64,000 nucleotides of DNA from positions 496,001-560,000 of the forward strand of contig JAEPLN010000001.1 of the NCBI GenBank assembly GCA_017644425.1, given 5' to 3'. The notes beneath the pieces are model-generated. The model was given only the letters and a program-made list of their open reading frames with translations. It made no database searches and was not told the origin of the DNA. Positions 1-9,683 of this stretch are shown piece by piece; the first letter of the stretch is position 1, and every line of letters begins with the position of its first letter. This DNA is from Prochlorococcus marinus CUG1433. GTDB taxonomy: Bacteria > Cyanobacteriota > Cyanobacteriia > PCC-6307 > Cyanobiaceae. The position numbers were made by a program, and so were the translations under genes.

Positions 1-153
1 TTCCTTTTGTACTGGACTATAGATTAACAAATCATTTAAAGAATCAATCCCAAATCTATGGACCCATTTAAGAACTATATTTTCTTTAAGCAAAAAATTA
101 TTTTCTAAAGAAGCCTTTTTAAAAACTTCAATTAGATGATTTTTTAATAGCAT
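1..153 (-). CDS. partial hypothetical protein (N-terminal 51 residues)
   Basis: An open frame on the minus strand starts with ATG at 153-151 and runs off the left edge without a stop. The visible residues begin MLLKNHLIEVFKKASLEN and are mixed charged and hydrophobic, with no signal peptide or membrane segment. It lies 10 bp upstream of the ABC permease start region on the same strand, so it continues the downstream end of the ctaA-ctaB-ABC run. I do not recognise the family from this fragment. Confidence 0.55.
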   Translation of the reverse strand, partial: MLLKNHLIEVFKKASLENNFLLKENIVLKWVHRFGIDSLNDLLIYSPVQKE

Positions 154-163
154 GAAATTTTTT

Positions 164-988
164 TTAATTTAACTTTCTGTTTAACAGAGGTCTTATAATT
201 ATCAAGGATAAAACTGTTAAAGAAAATAAAATTGAAATACAACTCTTACAAGTTAAATCACCATATGGGGCGTGTAAAGCTACTAATTCTAAATCCATAG
301 TTTGTGTATAGGCAGTCCTAATAGGTTCAATAGCAAAAGTTAATGGATTTAATGAAGCTAGCCACCCAAGCCAATTTGGCATAAAAGAGATTGGGGCTAA
401 AGCAGTACTTGCGAAAAGGAGAGGTAAGTTTATTACAAATATAAGAGCGATTAATTCAATATGGCCAGGTAAAACAAATGCTAAACATAAACTTATTGAT
501 GTCACAAAAAGAACTAATAGAACTAGCGTCGTAAACACAATTCCTAAACCATATAAGTTGGGCCATCCATAACCCAAAATGTATGAAACAACCATAATTA
601 CAATACTCTGAACAAAGCTCAGGATTGTTATGTAAAAAAAAGAAGATAAAACTATAGACAATCTACTTGTTAAAGGTGCTACAAGTAACCTATTCAGGAA
701 TCCAAACTCCCTATCAAACATTAAAGGGAGACCCGAGTTTAGGGCTCCGCTAAAAGCAGTAAAAACAATAAGGCCTGCGCCTAAAAAATTTCCATAAGAA
801 TCAACTCCTGGTAAAAAACCTTCAGGAGCTTTAGAGAATAGTGCTCCAAATAAAAAAAGCCAAATTATTGGTTGTAATATTCCTGCCAAAAGGGTTGATG
901 GCCTTCTTTTCAGTTGGATAAATAATCTCTTAGTTAAGGCAAATGTTTCTTGATATAAAAAAAATAAATTATATTGTTTTAATTCCAT
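164..988 (-). CDS. ABC-2 type transporter permease
   Basis: Membrane permease of an ABC-2 (DrrB/NodJ-like) exporter, 274 residues, the usual family length. The N-terminal cytoplasmic part carries RPSTLLAGILQPIIWLFLFG leading into the first membrane span. About six hydrophobic spans follow, and a PISFMPNWLGWLASLNPLTF segment near residue 210 is the typical C-terminal ABC-2 signature. ATG at 988-986. It lies 46 bp after the matching ATPase gene, so the two form one exporter. The substrate is unknown. Position directly behind ctaA/ctaB suggests co-transcription with heme A genes, but this does not prove a heme-related cargo. Confidence 0.85.
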   Translation of the reverse strand: MELKQYNLFFLYQETFALTKRLFIQLKRRPSTLLAGILQPIIWLFLFGALFSKAPEGFLPGVDSYGNFLGAGLIVFTAFSGALNSGLPLMFDREFGFLNRLLVAPLTSRLSIVLSSFFYITILSFVQSIVIMVVSYILGYGWPNLYGLGIVFTTLVLLVLFVTSISLCLAFVLPGHIELIALIFVINLPLLFASTALAPISFMPNWLGWLASLNPLTFAIEPIRTAYTQTMDLELVALHAPYGDLTCKSCISILFSLTVLSLIIIRPLLNRKLN

Positions 989-1034
989 AATTGGCTGAAC
1001 TTAATATCCATTATAATCAGATACCAAAAAATTT

Positions 1035-2051
1035 TTATCGCATTGCTTGTTTTGATTCTTTTTTAAAGTCTCTTTTCCCTGCCATTGAAATTTCTGCATC
1101 TAATAATGTTTTCCCAGTTGCCTGAAGATATACATCATCCAAGCTTGGCTGACTTTGAGTTAAAGAAAAAATTTCAAACTTTGAGAAGGCCAATTCCACT
1201 TTGAGTTTCGTAAGTAAATCTTTTTCCTTATCTGCTACAAAATTTATTGAGAAACCTTGAGCTTCATTTATGATAATCTGACTAATTCCATCTATTGAAG
1301 ATAAAATTTGACATATATTTTTTGCTTCTTCTTGATTACTAAATTCTCTTACTTTCAAAGTTACTCTATCTCCTCCTAATTTATTTTTGAGCTCTGCAGG
1401 AGTACCTTGTGCTATAACTCTTCCATCATCAATTATTACTAATCTATCTGCCAATTTATCTATTTCATCAAGATAGTGACTGCTTAAAATAATGGTCATT
1501 CCATTATTTCTCAAATCTTTCAAAAGATGCCATATAATATTTCTACTTTCAATATCTAAACCAACTGTAGGTTCATCCAAAATTAATACTTGGGGCAAAT
1601 GTAAAAGTCCAGCTGCCAGATCTATTCTTCTTTTCATTCCACCTGAATAAGTTCCGCACTTACGATCAATCCAATCATTCATTTCTAGTTGATCTATTAA
1701 TTTCTTTATCCTTTCAAATTTTTTGTTTTTGTTAATGTGATATAAATCTGCTTGAAAATCCAAAAGCTCTCGTCCAGTTAATATTTTATCAAGTGCAATA
1801 TCTTGGGCAACATAACCAATTAATTCTCTAATTTTCCTTGAATTTTTTATCAGATTAATATTATTTATAAAAACTTCCCCACTATCAGGCTCAATTAAAG
1901 TAGCCAATATTTTTATTAGTGTTGATTTACCAGCACCATTTGGACCTAGTATTCCAAATAATGTGCCAGCTTCAATTTCCATCGATAAATTTTTTAATGC
2001 ATTGATATCTGAATAAGATTTTGAGAGCCCTTGAACTTTTATATAATTCAT
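1035..2051 (-). CDS. ABC transporter ATP-binding protein, DrrA-like
   Basis: ATPase of the exporter encoded with the following permease. Walker A (GILGPNGAGKSTLIKIL, about residues 34-50), the signature GTYSGGMKRRIDLA (about 134) and Walker B LPQVLILDEPTVGLD (about 152) are intact. A C-terminal extension after residue 220 ends with PSLDDVYLQATGKTL, typical of the DrrA/CcmA type. I place the start at ATG 2051-2049; a TTG one codon upstream (2054) is also possible. It follows ctaB on the same strand with a 40-bp gap. Its role in export is secure by family; the cargo is not known. Confidence 0.88.
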   Translation of the reverse strand: MNYIKVQGLSKSYSDINALKNLSMEIEAGTLFGILGPNGAGKSTLIKILATLIEPDSGEVFINNINLIKNSRKIRELIGYVAQDIALDKILTGRELLDFQADLYHINKNKKFERIKKLIDQLEMNDWIDRKCGTYSGGMKRRIDLAAGLLHLPQVLILDEPTVGLDIESRNIIWHLLKDLRNNGMTIILSSHYLDEIDKLADRLVIIDDGRVIAQGTPAELKNKLGGDRVTLKVREFSNQEEAKNICQILSSIDGISQIIINEAQGFSINFVADKEKDLLTKLKVELAFSKFEIFSLTQSQPSLDDVYLQATGKTLLDAEISMAGKRDFKKESKQAMR

Positions 2052-2090
2052 CAAACTTACAATTTACTTAAAAAACATTTTACATCTAAT

Positions 2091-3092
2091 TTAATTACTA
2101 AGCAGGGATACTATAGATAAAAATATTTGCATAGATTGCTGCTCAAATTCTACAGATAGTTGGGTTCTAGAAATTAATAACAAAAGACAAATGCCAAACA
2201 TATAGAGTATGGACCACCTAAAAAGAGACTTTGCTTTTGAAAGATCATCAGGAGATTTCTTTAATTCATTAATTAATTGCAAAAGTCTTCCATTAAATGG
2301 CAATAACATAATTCCGTATAAGAGACCACCTTCAGGTAAAGCAAAGACTCCCATAATACTCATTAAAACTGTTGCCCATCCGTAACGAGAAATCGCTTTG
2401 GCAGTAAAAACAGATCCTTTAACAGAAGGGAGCATAGGAATGCCAACAGATGCGTAATCATCCTTCAACAAAATTGCAAGTGCCCAAAAATGAGCTGGGG
2501 TCCATAACATTACTAAACCAAACAACCACCAACCACTAAGCCCTACATGCCCTGTAGCAGCAGATGCTCCAACTAATGGTGGAATAGCACCAGCAACTCC
2601 TCCGAAAACAATGTTTTTTGTTGTACGAGGTTTCAAAATAACTGTATATAAAATTACATAGCTAAATAAACCAAGAAGAGTTAAACCCGCAGCCAAATAA
2701 TTTACACCACTTACTAAAAGCATCGAAGCTGCCAAAGTACAAGATACGGCAGCTAAAAATACAGTCTCAGATGATAACTTTCCTGCTGGCAACGCTCTTC
2801 TGCTAGTTCTTGTCATCCTCTTGTCTAATTCCATTTCCCACAAACAATTAAGAGCTCCTGCTGCTGCTGCTGCCAAAGCGCCTCCTCCTAAAGTACAGAT
2901 AAGTTTTGGAGAAGACAAAGGCCATTCTTCTGTTAAAGCCATTCCTCCTAAAGTTGTTGCCAATAAAAGTGGGATTAATCTAGGTTTTGCTACTTCAAGC
3001 CAAGGCGGCAAAGTTAATCTTTTTCTTGAAGGTACAACCTCATCCCTAGTTGGAGATTTATAGTTAAAGTTTTCTAAGTTACTACTGTTCAT
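2091..3092 (-). CDS. ctaB: protoheme IX farnesyltransferase
   Basis: Converts protoheme IX to heme O by transferring a farnesyl group, the first step in making heme A for cytochrome oxidase. It is a polytopic membrane protein of the UbiA family, 333 residues. The Asp-rich site is visible as [20 protein letters not shown] (about residues 82-101); the second is at [14 protein letters not shown] (about 209-222). Its start ATG overlaps the ctaA stop by 4 nt, indicating translational coupling with the next enzyme of the pathway. A run of GCT/GCA codons encodes [14 protein letters not shown], a small low-complexity patch. Confidence 0.95.
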   Translation of the reverse strand: MNSSNLENFNYKSPTRDEVVPSRKRLTLPPWLEVAKPRLIPLLLATTLGGMALTEEWPLSSPKLICTLGGGALAAAAAGALNCLWEMELDKRMTRTSRRALPAGKLSSETVFLAAVSCTLAASMLLVSGVNYLAAGLTLLGLFSYVILYTVILKPRTTKNIVFGGVAGAIPPLVGASAATGHVGLSGWWLFGLVMLWTPAHFWALAILLKDDYASVGIPMLPSVKGSVFTAKAISRYGWATVLMSIMGVFALPEGGLLYGIMLLPFNGRLLQLINELKKSPDDLSKAKSLFRWSILYMFGICLLLLISRTQLSVEFEQQSMQIFLSIVSLLSN

Positions 3093-4063
3093 GAATTAAT
3101 ACCAACCATTTGAGAATTAAGGGAGTGGTCTAGACCTCTTTTGGTAAAAGGATTTCTAAAAATTAATGTTGTTAATATTGCAATAAATAAAGAGGCGTTA
3201 AGTTGATGACCGATAATAAAAATAGGTTCATTCAAATTTGTTTTAAGACTTAAAACACCCAAAGCAATTTGGGAAAACAAGAGAAAAATAAGCGCTAAAA
3301 GATATTTCCAATTTTCATTAAGTAAATTTCTCTTGTAAATTGCAGTAGCAATAATCAATAGAATTGAAAAAGCAATTGGAAAAGCAAATAATTTATGAGT
3401 ATTTAGAATTAGACATTGTTTATTAAAAGATAAGCAAATATGTGCTGACCAAGTTGATGAAAGCCTTACTCCAATAAAAGATTGAATCAGAGTAAGTAAA
3501 AGAGGAACAAACAATAATAATCTCCACCAAATTAATGGCTCTTCTATGTCGTCATTTTCTAAATTTTGATTTATTGAAATTGTTGTAATTAGAAGTAGAA
3601 AAGCTATTAAAAGATGACCAGTAACAGTATATGAATCAAGCAGATTTATTACTGTTAAAGCTCCAAAAGATCCTTGGACAATAACGAGAAAAAGTAATAA
3701 TGAATAAGTTTTAGGTAACCAATTTGGAATTTCATTTTTCCAAATAATTGAAAGGGCAAATTTAAAAAGAATTAAAATTCCAACCAGAAAAGCATCTAGA
3801 CGATGAAACCACTCTAGAAATACTCTTAGGTTCATATGATTAAAAGGCAAAAAAGATCCATAACACAATGGCCAATCTGGGCAGGCAAGTCCGGCCTCCA
3901 TGACTCTCGTAGCACCCCCAATTGCGATTAGTGCGATTAGTGCGAGTACACTATGACTCCCCAACCTTTTAAAAATTGTCAGATATTTTGATTTATATAA
4001 TTGGTTATTAATCAAATGGATAAAACCTATTATTTTGCATCTTAAATTAGATTCAAAAACCAA
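3089..4063 (-). CDS. ctaA: heme A synthase
   Basis: Oxidises heme O to heme A in the membrane. The 324-residue protein has about eight hydrophobic spans. The conserved first part [21 protein letters not shown] (about residues 50-69) and EWFHRLDAF (heme ligand His, about 84-92) are present. Other candidate ligand His residues lie in TGHLLIAF and [12 protein letters not shown]. The gene is divergent from ctaC with a 216-bp spacer that must hold both promoters. It leads the ctaA-ctaB-ABC run. Confidence 0.93.
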   Translation of the reverse strand: MVFESNLRCKIIGFIHLINNQLYKSKYLTIFKRLGSHSVLALIALIAIGGATRVMEAGLACPDWPLCYGSFLPFNHMNLRVFLEWFHRLDAFLVGILILFKFALSIIWKNEIPNWLPKTYSLLLFLVIVQGSFGALTVINLLDSYTVTGHLLIAFLLLITTISINQNLENDDIEEPLIWWRLLLFVPLLLTLIQSFIGVRLSSTWSAHICLSFNKQCLILNTHKLFAFPIAFSILLIIATAIYKRNLLNENWKYLLALIFLLFSQIALGVLSLKTNLNEPIFIIGHQLNASLFIAILTTLIFRNPFTKRGLDHSLNSQMVGINS

Positions 4064-4279
4064 ACATTAATTAAAAATTAATATGTTTAATTTAAAAAAT
4101 AATTTACTAATTTAATCTTTTTTCCCTGACAATTAACTCTAAAAAGTTATTAATAATACGCCTTTTATTTCAAAAATCTTAAGAAGTTGTGAATTTAAAT
4201 GTTTTTCTTTTAACAAAGGATGCAGGATTAAAAAAATTGAATATCTTGAGGATAGAAATACAAATTTTCAAGGAATCAA

Positions 4280-5083
4280 TTGTTAAATAAAAACATTTAT
4301 TTAATTCTAATTATTTCGCTCGTTTTTGGTATATCTTTTTGGATTGGTTTTAATGTAAATTTGCTCCCAGCGGAAGCAAGTATTAATGCACCAATTTACG
4401 ATGAACTTTTTAAAATTCTTTTCATTATTGGATTAATTATTTTTATAGGAATGACAATAGCAGTCATTTATAGCTTATTTAAATTTAGGAAAAGAAATGA
4501 TCAGATAGGCGATGGTATAGCTTTAGAGGGAAATTTAAGCTTAGAAATTGTATGGACAATTATCCCTTCAATAATCGTTTTATTAATAGGTCTATATAGC
4601 TACAACATCTACGATCGAATGGGAGGGATGAAAGAACTAAATCATAACCATGAAATGATGAGTTCTAACACTGAAAAAATATGGGCTGGAATAAGTCAAA
4701 CTTCTGATAATGAAATAGCAATAAATAATTTATCAATTGAAGTTTCAGCTATGCAATTTGCATTTCTATTCAATTATCCCAAGGGCAATTTCATATCAGG
4801 AGAACTCCACGTTCCTGTTGATCAGAAAGTATCAATGAAAATGGAATCCAAAGATGTCATTCATGCTTTTTGGGTACCGGAGTTCAGAATTAAGCAGGAT
4901 ATTATTCCTGGACAACCGACTATCCTAAATTTCACTCCTACAAAAGTAGGAAAATATCCGATAATTTGCGCAGAATTATGTGGCCCATATCATGGAGGAA
5001 TGAGAGCCTCCATAATTGTTGAAGAAGAATCTGATTACAAGGAATGGTTTAACAAAAATAAAAAACCAGAGGTAAATTTATGA
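4280..5083 (+). CDS. ctaC: cytochrome c oxidase subunit II
   Basis: Subunit II of the aa3-type terminal oxidase; it receives electrons from a soluble donor through the binuclear CuA centre. Two N-terminal membrane spans (about residues 5-25 and 43-65) are followed by a lumenal/periplasmic cupredoxin domain. The CuA motif CAELCGPYHGGM (about 232-243) is complete, with the upstream His in DVIHAFWVPEF. The start is TTG 4280-4282, preceded by AAGGAA at about 4271, which supports this non-ATG start. The stop overlaps the ctaD start by 4 nt. Confidence 0.95.
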   Translation: MLNKNIYLILIISLVFGISFWIGFNVNLLPAEASINAPIYDELFKILFIIGLIIFIGMTIAVIYSLFKFRKRNDQIGDGIALEGNLSLEIVWTIIPSIIVLLIGLYSYNIYDRMGGMKELNHNHEMMSSNTEKIWAGISQTSDNEIAINNLSIEVSAMQFAFLFNYPKGNFISGELHVPVDQKVSMKMESKDVIHAFWVPEFRIKQDIIPGQPTILNFTPTKVGKYPIICAELCGPYHGGMRASIIVEEESDYKEWFNKNKKPEVNL

Positions 5084-6705
5084 CAATATCAATTGATCCA
5101 CAAAAAACTAATAATGAAAGTCTTCAACCTAAAGGCTGGCTTAGATACTTTAGTTTTAGCCTTGATCATAAAGTAATTGGGATTCAATACTTGGTTTGTG
5201 GTTTTCTCTTCTATTTAATAGGAGGAACCTTAGCGAGCGCTATAAGAATTGAACTGGCCAGCCCAATGTCTGATTTTATGCCAAGAGATGTTTATAACCA
5301 AGTTTTAACTTTACACGGAACGATAATGATATTCCTTTGGATAGTGCCTGTAGTTAACGGTGCTTTTGGAAATTATTTAATTCCATTTTATGTAGGTGCA
5401 AGAGATATGGCATTCCCAAGATTAAATGCCGTAGCTTTTTGGTTAATTCCTCCTTCAGGTTTGATGCTGGTAGCAAGCTATTTTGTTGATGGTGCTGCTC
5501 AGGCTGGATGGACTGCTTATCCACCTTTGAGCATAACTACTCCTCAATCGGGACAAATTATTTGGATTCTGAGCGTTCTATTACTTGGAGGCAGTTCTAT
5601 ATTTGGTGGAATAAACTTTATCGCGACCATTATCAAATTAAGAAGGCCAGGATTAAAACTTATGAAATTGCCAATGTATTGTTGGGCAATGCTTGGAACA
5701 AGTCTATTAGTTGTTTTGTCAACTCCTGTATTAGCTGGCACCTTAATTCTACTTAGCTTCGATATCATCGCTAATACAGGTTTTTTCAATCCTGTCTTGG
5801 GAGGCAATGTCGTAGTTTATCAGCATTTATTTTGGTTTTATTCTCATCCAGCTGTATACATTATGGTCCTTCCTGCCTTTGGTTTAGTTAGTGAAATACT
5901 TCCTGTACATGCTAGAAAACCACTTTTTGGATATACAACAATGGTTTTTTCAATAATGGGGATAGTAGTTTTAGGTTTAGTTGTTTGGGCACATCACATG
6001 TTTACGAGTGGAACGCCACCTTGGATGAGGTTGTTCTTTACTATTGCCACGGCATTTATTGCTGTTCCAACAGGTATAAAGTTTTTCAATTGGGTTGCAA
6101 CATTATGGGGAGGTAAAATTTCTATCAATAGTGCAATGTTATTCTCTTGCGGATTTATTATAAATTTTGTTTTTGGAGGTATCACAGGAGTTGCTTTGGC
6201 ACAGGTACCTTTCGATATTCACGTACATGATACCTATTTCGTTGTAGCCCATTTTCATTACATAGTTTATGGAGGGACTGTTTTTATTATTTTTTCTTCA
6301 ATTTATCATTGGTTCCCAAAAGTAACTGGGAAAATGCTCAAGGAAAAATTAGGAATTTTACATTTTATCATTACCTTTATTGGATTTAACTTGTGCTTTG
6401 CTCCTCAACATTGGCTTGGTTTAAATGGAATGCCTAGAAGAGTTGCGGAATATGATCCTCAATTCCAGTTCGTTAATCAAATTAGTAGCCTAGGGGCTCT
6501 TTTGATGGCTATGAGTACAATTCCTTTTTTAATTAATGTATATCTTAGTGTGAGAAATGGAAAAGATGCTGGAGATAACCCTTGGAATGCTCTTACACCT
6601 GAATGGTTAACATCTTCTCCACCTCCAGTTGAAAATTGGGAAGGGGAAGCTCCATTAGTTGAAGAACCATATGGTTATGGTAAAGAAATTACTGAAGGAA
6701 AATAA
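5080..6705 (+). CDS. ctaD: cytochrome c oxidase subunit I
   Basis: Catalytic heme-copper subunit, 541 residues, about twelve membrane spans. Low-spin heme ligand His is in TLHGTIMIFLW, and the CuB/active-site set WFYSHPAVYIMVLPAFG and WAHHMFTSG is intact. The HFHYIVYGG segment carries the heme a/a3 ligand pair HDTYFVVAHFHY. The coupling to ctaC (ATGA overlap) and 6-bp spacing to ctaE define one operon. Function is clear from motifs and context. Confidence 0.97.
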   Translation: MTISIDPQKTNNESLQPKGWLRYFSFSLDHKVIGIQYLVCGFLFYLIGGTLASAIRIELASPMSDFMPRDVYNQVLTLHGTIMIFLWIVPVVNGAFGNYLIPFYVGARDMAFPRLNAVAFWLIPPSGLMLVASYFVDGAAQAGWTAYPPLSITTPQSGQIIWILSVLLLGGSSIFGGINFIATIIKLRRPGLKLMKLPMYCWAMLGTSLLVVLSTPVLAGTLILLSFDIIANTGFFNPVLGGNVVVYQHLFWFYSHPAVYIMVLPAFGLVSEILPVHARKPLFGYTTMVFSIMGIVVLGLVVWAHHMFTSGTPPWMRLFFTIATAFIAVPTGIKFFNWVATLWGGKISINSAMLFSCGFIINFVFGGITGVALAQVPFDIHVHDTYFVVAHFHYIVYGGTVFIIFSSIYHWFPKVTGKMLKEKLGILHFIITFIGFNLCFAPQHWLGLNGMPRRVAEYDPQFQFVNQISSLGALLMAMSTIPFLINVYLSVRNGKDAGDNPWNALTPEWLTSSPPPVENWEGEAPLVEEPYGYGKEITEGK

Positions 6706-6711
6706 AAACAT

Positions 6712-7314
6712 ATGACAACTCTTGATAGCTCAAAAGAAATTCAAAAAAATAATTCTGAAGCCAATGAAACACATGAAGACTTCAGAATGTTTGGTCTTAT
6801 AACTTTCCTAATTGCGGACGGAATGACTTTTGCTGGATTCTTTGCTGCTTATTTAACTTATAAAGCAGTAAATCCATTACCTGATGGTGCTATTTATGAA
6901 TTAGAACTACCAATACCTACACTCAATACAATTTTGTTACTTATTAGTAGTGCAACTTTCCATAAAGCAGGCAAAGCACTTTTAAAAGATAAAAACTCTG
7001 AATCCCAAAAATGGTTATTTTTTACTGCTTTTCTTGGAATTATATTTTTAATATGTCAATTATTTGAATATTTTCATTTACCTTTTGGATTAACCGATAA
7101 TTTATTTGCAAGTACTTTTTATGCTCTTACTGGTTTTCATGGATTACATGTCACTTTAGGCACTTTAATGATTTTAATTATTGCTTGGCAATCGAGAATC
7201 AAGGGCGGAAGATTAACTAGTCAAAATATGTTCCCCTTGGAAGCTGTTGAATTGTACTGGCATTTTGTAGATGGAATATGGGTTATTTTATTTATTATTT
7301 TGTATCTTTTATAA
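6712..7314 (+). CDS. ctaE: cytochrome c oxidase subunit III
   Basis: Subunit III of the aa3 oxidase, 200 residues, the short five-span form common in cyanobacteria. Family segments EDFRMFGLITFLIADGMTF, the GFHGLHVTLGTLMI His-containing motif, and EAVELYWHFVDGIWVILFI at the C terminus are all present. It is the last gene of ctaCDE. The 96 bp that follow are very AT-rich with no strong terminator hairpin that I can defend. Confidence 0.95.
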   Translation: MTTLDSSKEIQKNNSEANETHEDFRMFGLITFLIADGMTFAGFFAAYLTYKAVNPLPDGAIYELELPIPTLNTILLLISSATFHKAGKALLKDKNSESQKWLFFTAFLGIIFLICQLFEYFHLPFGLTDNLFASTFYALTGFHGLHVTLGTLMILIIAWQSRIKGGRLTSQNMFPLEAVELYWHFVDGIWVILFIILYLL

Positions 7315-7410
7315 AAAACTAAATTTTAAAAATTAAAAATATTTTTTATTAATTTATATTGCCACAGTTCTCCTTTTAGTAAGATTATATAATTAGAAAT
7401 TTGTCAGATA

Positions 7411-7764
7411 ATGCTAGAAGGAAAAGAACTTCTTGAAAAAGCAAAATTATTAAGTAAAAAATCTGAAGATGAGATAGCAAAAGGTTGTGGTTACGTAGGT
7501 CCTAGCGGAAGAATCTTAAGAAAAAGTTTTTATAAAGCGCTTATTGAAGCTAAAGGTTACAAAATAGGAAATGGTCGGCAGGGGAAAAATGGTAATAGAG
7601 CTTCAAGAGGCAGACAGACAGAATTCAAAACTAAAGTTCATGGCAATGGGAACCTATTAATTGGTCATGCATACACCAAAAAATTAGGTCTAGAACCTGG
7701 TCAGGAATTTAAAATCGATCTTAAAAAAGAATCAAAAACAATTTATCTGATTCCATTAAATTAA
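7411..7764 (+). CDS. cyAbrB-type transcriptional regulator
   Basis: Cyanobacterial AbrB-like DNA-binding protein, 117 residues. The N-terminal half (KSEDEIAKGCGYVGPSGRIL) and the C-terminal swapped-hairpin-like part (GNLLIGHAYTKKLGLEPGQEF, about residues 80-100) match the cyAbrB family. In other cyanobacteria this family controls carbon and nitrogen genes. The middle is Arg/Gly/Asn-rich and basic, fitting DNA binding. It stands alone between ctaE and the convergent ribE gene. The regulon here is not inferable. Confidence 0.85.
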   Translation: MLEGKELLEKAKLLSKKSEDEIAKGCGYVGPSGRILRKSFYKALIEAKGYKIGNGRQGKNGNRASRGRQTEFKTKVHGNGNLLIGHAYTKKLGLEPGQEFKIDLKKESKTIYLIPLN

Positions 7765-7774
7765 AAAATATATT

Positions 7775-8428
7775 TTACCAACCGTTTTCTTTAAGCCACT
7801 CGGAAGAAATATTATTTGAAGATATATCTTGATTACTATTTTTATTAAATAAAAGTAATTTCTCTACATATTTAATTAGTGCATCTGCCTCAAGGTTTAC
7901 GCTGTCACCTATATTTAATTTATTTAGATTTGTGTTATGCCAAGTATGAGGAATTATCGCAATAGTAAATATTTCTCCTTCTTGCTCATATTTTGCAATA
8001 GTAAGACTTATACCATTTACACAAATACTCCCTTTATTAACTACATATTTTGAAAAATTATTATTTTTCCACTTTATTGATAAGAGCCAAGATTTCTCTA
8101 ATTTTTCTATATTCTCGACCGTTCCAAGGCCATCAACATGCCCGCTGACTATATGCCCGCCTAGACGATCAGACACCCTTAGAGCCGGCTCCAAATTAAC
8201 AATCTGATTCAGGTTCGACTTTACTCCTAAAGTTGTTTTTTTTAATGTCTCCTCACTAACATCAACAGTAAATTTATTTTGAAAAATCTCTTTAACTGTC
8301 AAACAAATTCCATCAACAGCTATGCTGTCACCGATTGCCATATCAAATAAATTATCTAGAATTTCAATTTCTAAAATATTTTTTTCTTGTCTTAGTTTTC
8401 CAACTGATTGAATTATTCCTGTGAACAT
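7775..8428 (-). CDS. ribE: riboflavin synthase alpha subunit
   Basis: Dismutates two 6,7-dimethyl-8-ribityllumazine molecules to riboflavin and a pyrimidine product. The canonical MFTGII start and two lumazine-binding repeats are visible. Repeat 1 has GDSIAVDGICLTVKEI and the SETLKKTTLG segment; repeat 2 has GSICVNGISLTIAKYE and IPHTWHNTNLNKL. Also present is LGGHIVSGHVDGLG at the domain junction. The length of 217 residues is normal. It is convergent with the AbrB-type gene at a 10-bp distance. Confidence 0.95.
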   Translation of the reverse strand: MFTGIIQSVGKLRQEKNILEIEILDNLFDMAIGDSIAVDGICLTVKEIFQNKFTVDVSEETLKKTTLGVKSNLNQIVNLEPALRVSDRLGGHIVSGHVDGLGTVENIEKLEKSWLLSIKWKNNNFSKYVVNKGSICVNGISLTIAKYEQEGEIFTIAIIPHTWHNTNLNKLNIGDSVNLEADALIKYVEKLLLFNKNSNQDISSNNISSEWLKENGW

Positions 8429-8540
8429 AGATTTAAGAAAAATATTTTTGCAAAATTTTGTATTTACTTTAATTTACTTTAAATGATTTTCAACTATAAA
8501 TAAATTAAAGAGTAAATAAAAAGAAATTGATCATATTTAG

Positions 8541-9683
8541 ATGATTATTAATTCACAAAAAAGATCATTTGGTAGAGGGGAGAAAGTGAGCTTATTCACT
8601 TTAGGGACAATGCGCGCAACTGAAAGTCTCGAAAAAATGTATAGCATAATAAAAAATGCATATTATGTAGGAATTAACCATATAGAAACAGCACCCTCTT
8701 ATGGTGATGCTGAATCACTTATTGGAGATTCAATAAAAAAATTAGCAATAGAAGAGAATATAAAAGAAAAAAATTGGGTGATTACTTCCAAAGTTTTACC
8801 AAAGGGTGATTTTGACTTTTTAAAAAAAAATTTTAAAAAGTCTCTTGAAAATTTAAATCGCGAGAAAATTAATAATCTTGCAATTCACGGACTTAACTTA
8901 AAACAACATCTAGATTGGGTTCTTGCTGGAGAGGGTAAGAAATTCATATCTTGGATACTTGAAAAGGAACTAGTCGATCAAGTTGGTTTTAGTTCTCACG
9001 GAAGTTATTCACTAATTAAAGATGCAATTAACTCTGAAGTTTTTACTTTTTGTAGTCTTCATTTACATTATTTAGATCAATCTAAGATTGATTTAGCAGA
9101 GGAAGCTATAAAAAAAGGGATGGGAGTTTTAGCAATATCCCCTGCTGACAAAGGCGGTAGATTGTATTCTCCAAGTGAAATTTTGATAGAGGCCTCTAAG
9201 CCCTTTCATCCATTAGAATTAGCATATCGATTTCTGCTAGCAAAAGGCATTACAACTTTATCCTTGGGGGCGACAAACAAAAAAGATTTTGAATTTGCGC
9301 ATAAACTTAGAAACTCATTCCAGAAGCTTACAAAACTAGAAAAAGACGCCCTGAATAAAATTGAGAAAGTTTCTAATGAAAGATTAAATTCAACCAAATG
9401 TGAACAATGTAGATCTTGTCTTCCATGTCCAAATGAAGTGCCTATTCCAGAAATACTTCGTTTAAGAAATATATCTATTGGTTATGGCCAATTAGAATTT
9501 TCAAAAGAAAGATACAATTTAATAGGAAAAGCTGGCCACTGGTGGGTAGAAAAAAATTCCTCATTTTGTCAAGAATGTAATGAATGTATTCCTAAATGTC
9601 CTAATAAATTAGATATACCAAATTTATTAAAGGAAACTCATAACTTATTAATTGAAAATCCTACAAAAAGATTATGGGGATAA
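8541..9683 (+). CDS. aldo/keto reductase with C-terminal 4Fe-4S domain
   Basis: An AKR TIM-barrel domain (residues about 10-270) is fused to a ferredoxin-like tail. The barrel retains IETAPSYGDAE (catalytic Tyr position) and VGFSSHGSY. The tail contains two Cys clusters: CEQCRSCLPCPNEVPIP (about 296-312) and CQECNECIPKCPNKLDIP (about 346-363), consistent with 4Fe-4S clusters. Proteins of this build are widespread in cyanobacteria, and the substrate is not known. The 3' end overlaps the convergent lipoprotein gene by 12 bp. Confidence 0.85.
   Translation: MIINSQKRSFGRGEKVSLFTLGTMRATESLEKMYSIIKNAYYVGINHIETAPSYGDAESLIGDSIKKLAIEENIKEKNWVITSKVLPKGDFDFLKKNFKKSLENLNREKINNLAIHGLNLKQHLDWVLAGEGKKFISWILEKELVDQVGFSSHGSYSLIKDAINSEVFTFCSLHLHYLDQSKIDLAEEAIKKGMGVLAISPADKGGRLYSPSEILIEASKPFHPLELAYRFLLAKGITTLSLGATNKKDFEFAHKLRNSFQKLTKLEKDALNKIEKVSNERLNSTKCEQCRSCLPCPNEVPIPEILRLRNISIGYGQLEFSKERYNLIGKAGHWWVEKNSSFCQECNECIPKCPNKLDIPNLLKETHNLLIENPTKRLWG

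Noticed and set aside
2821-3063. 80-residue frame antisense to ctaB
   Set aside because: ctaB has complete motifs here and the reverse frame repeats its Ala-rich low-complexity patch.
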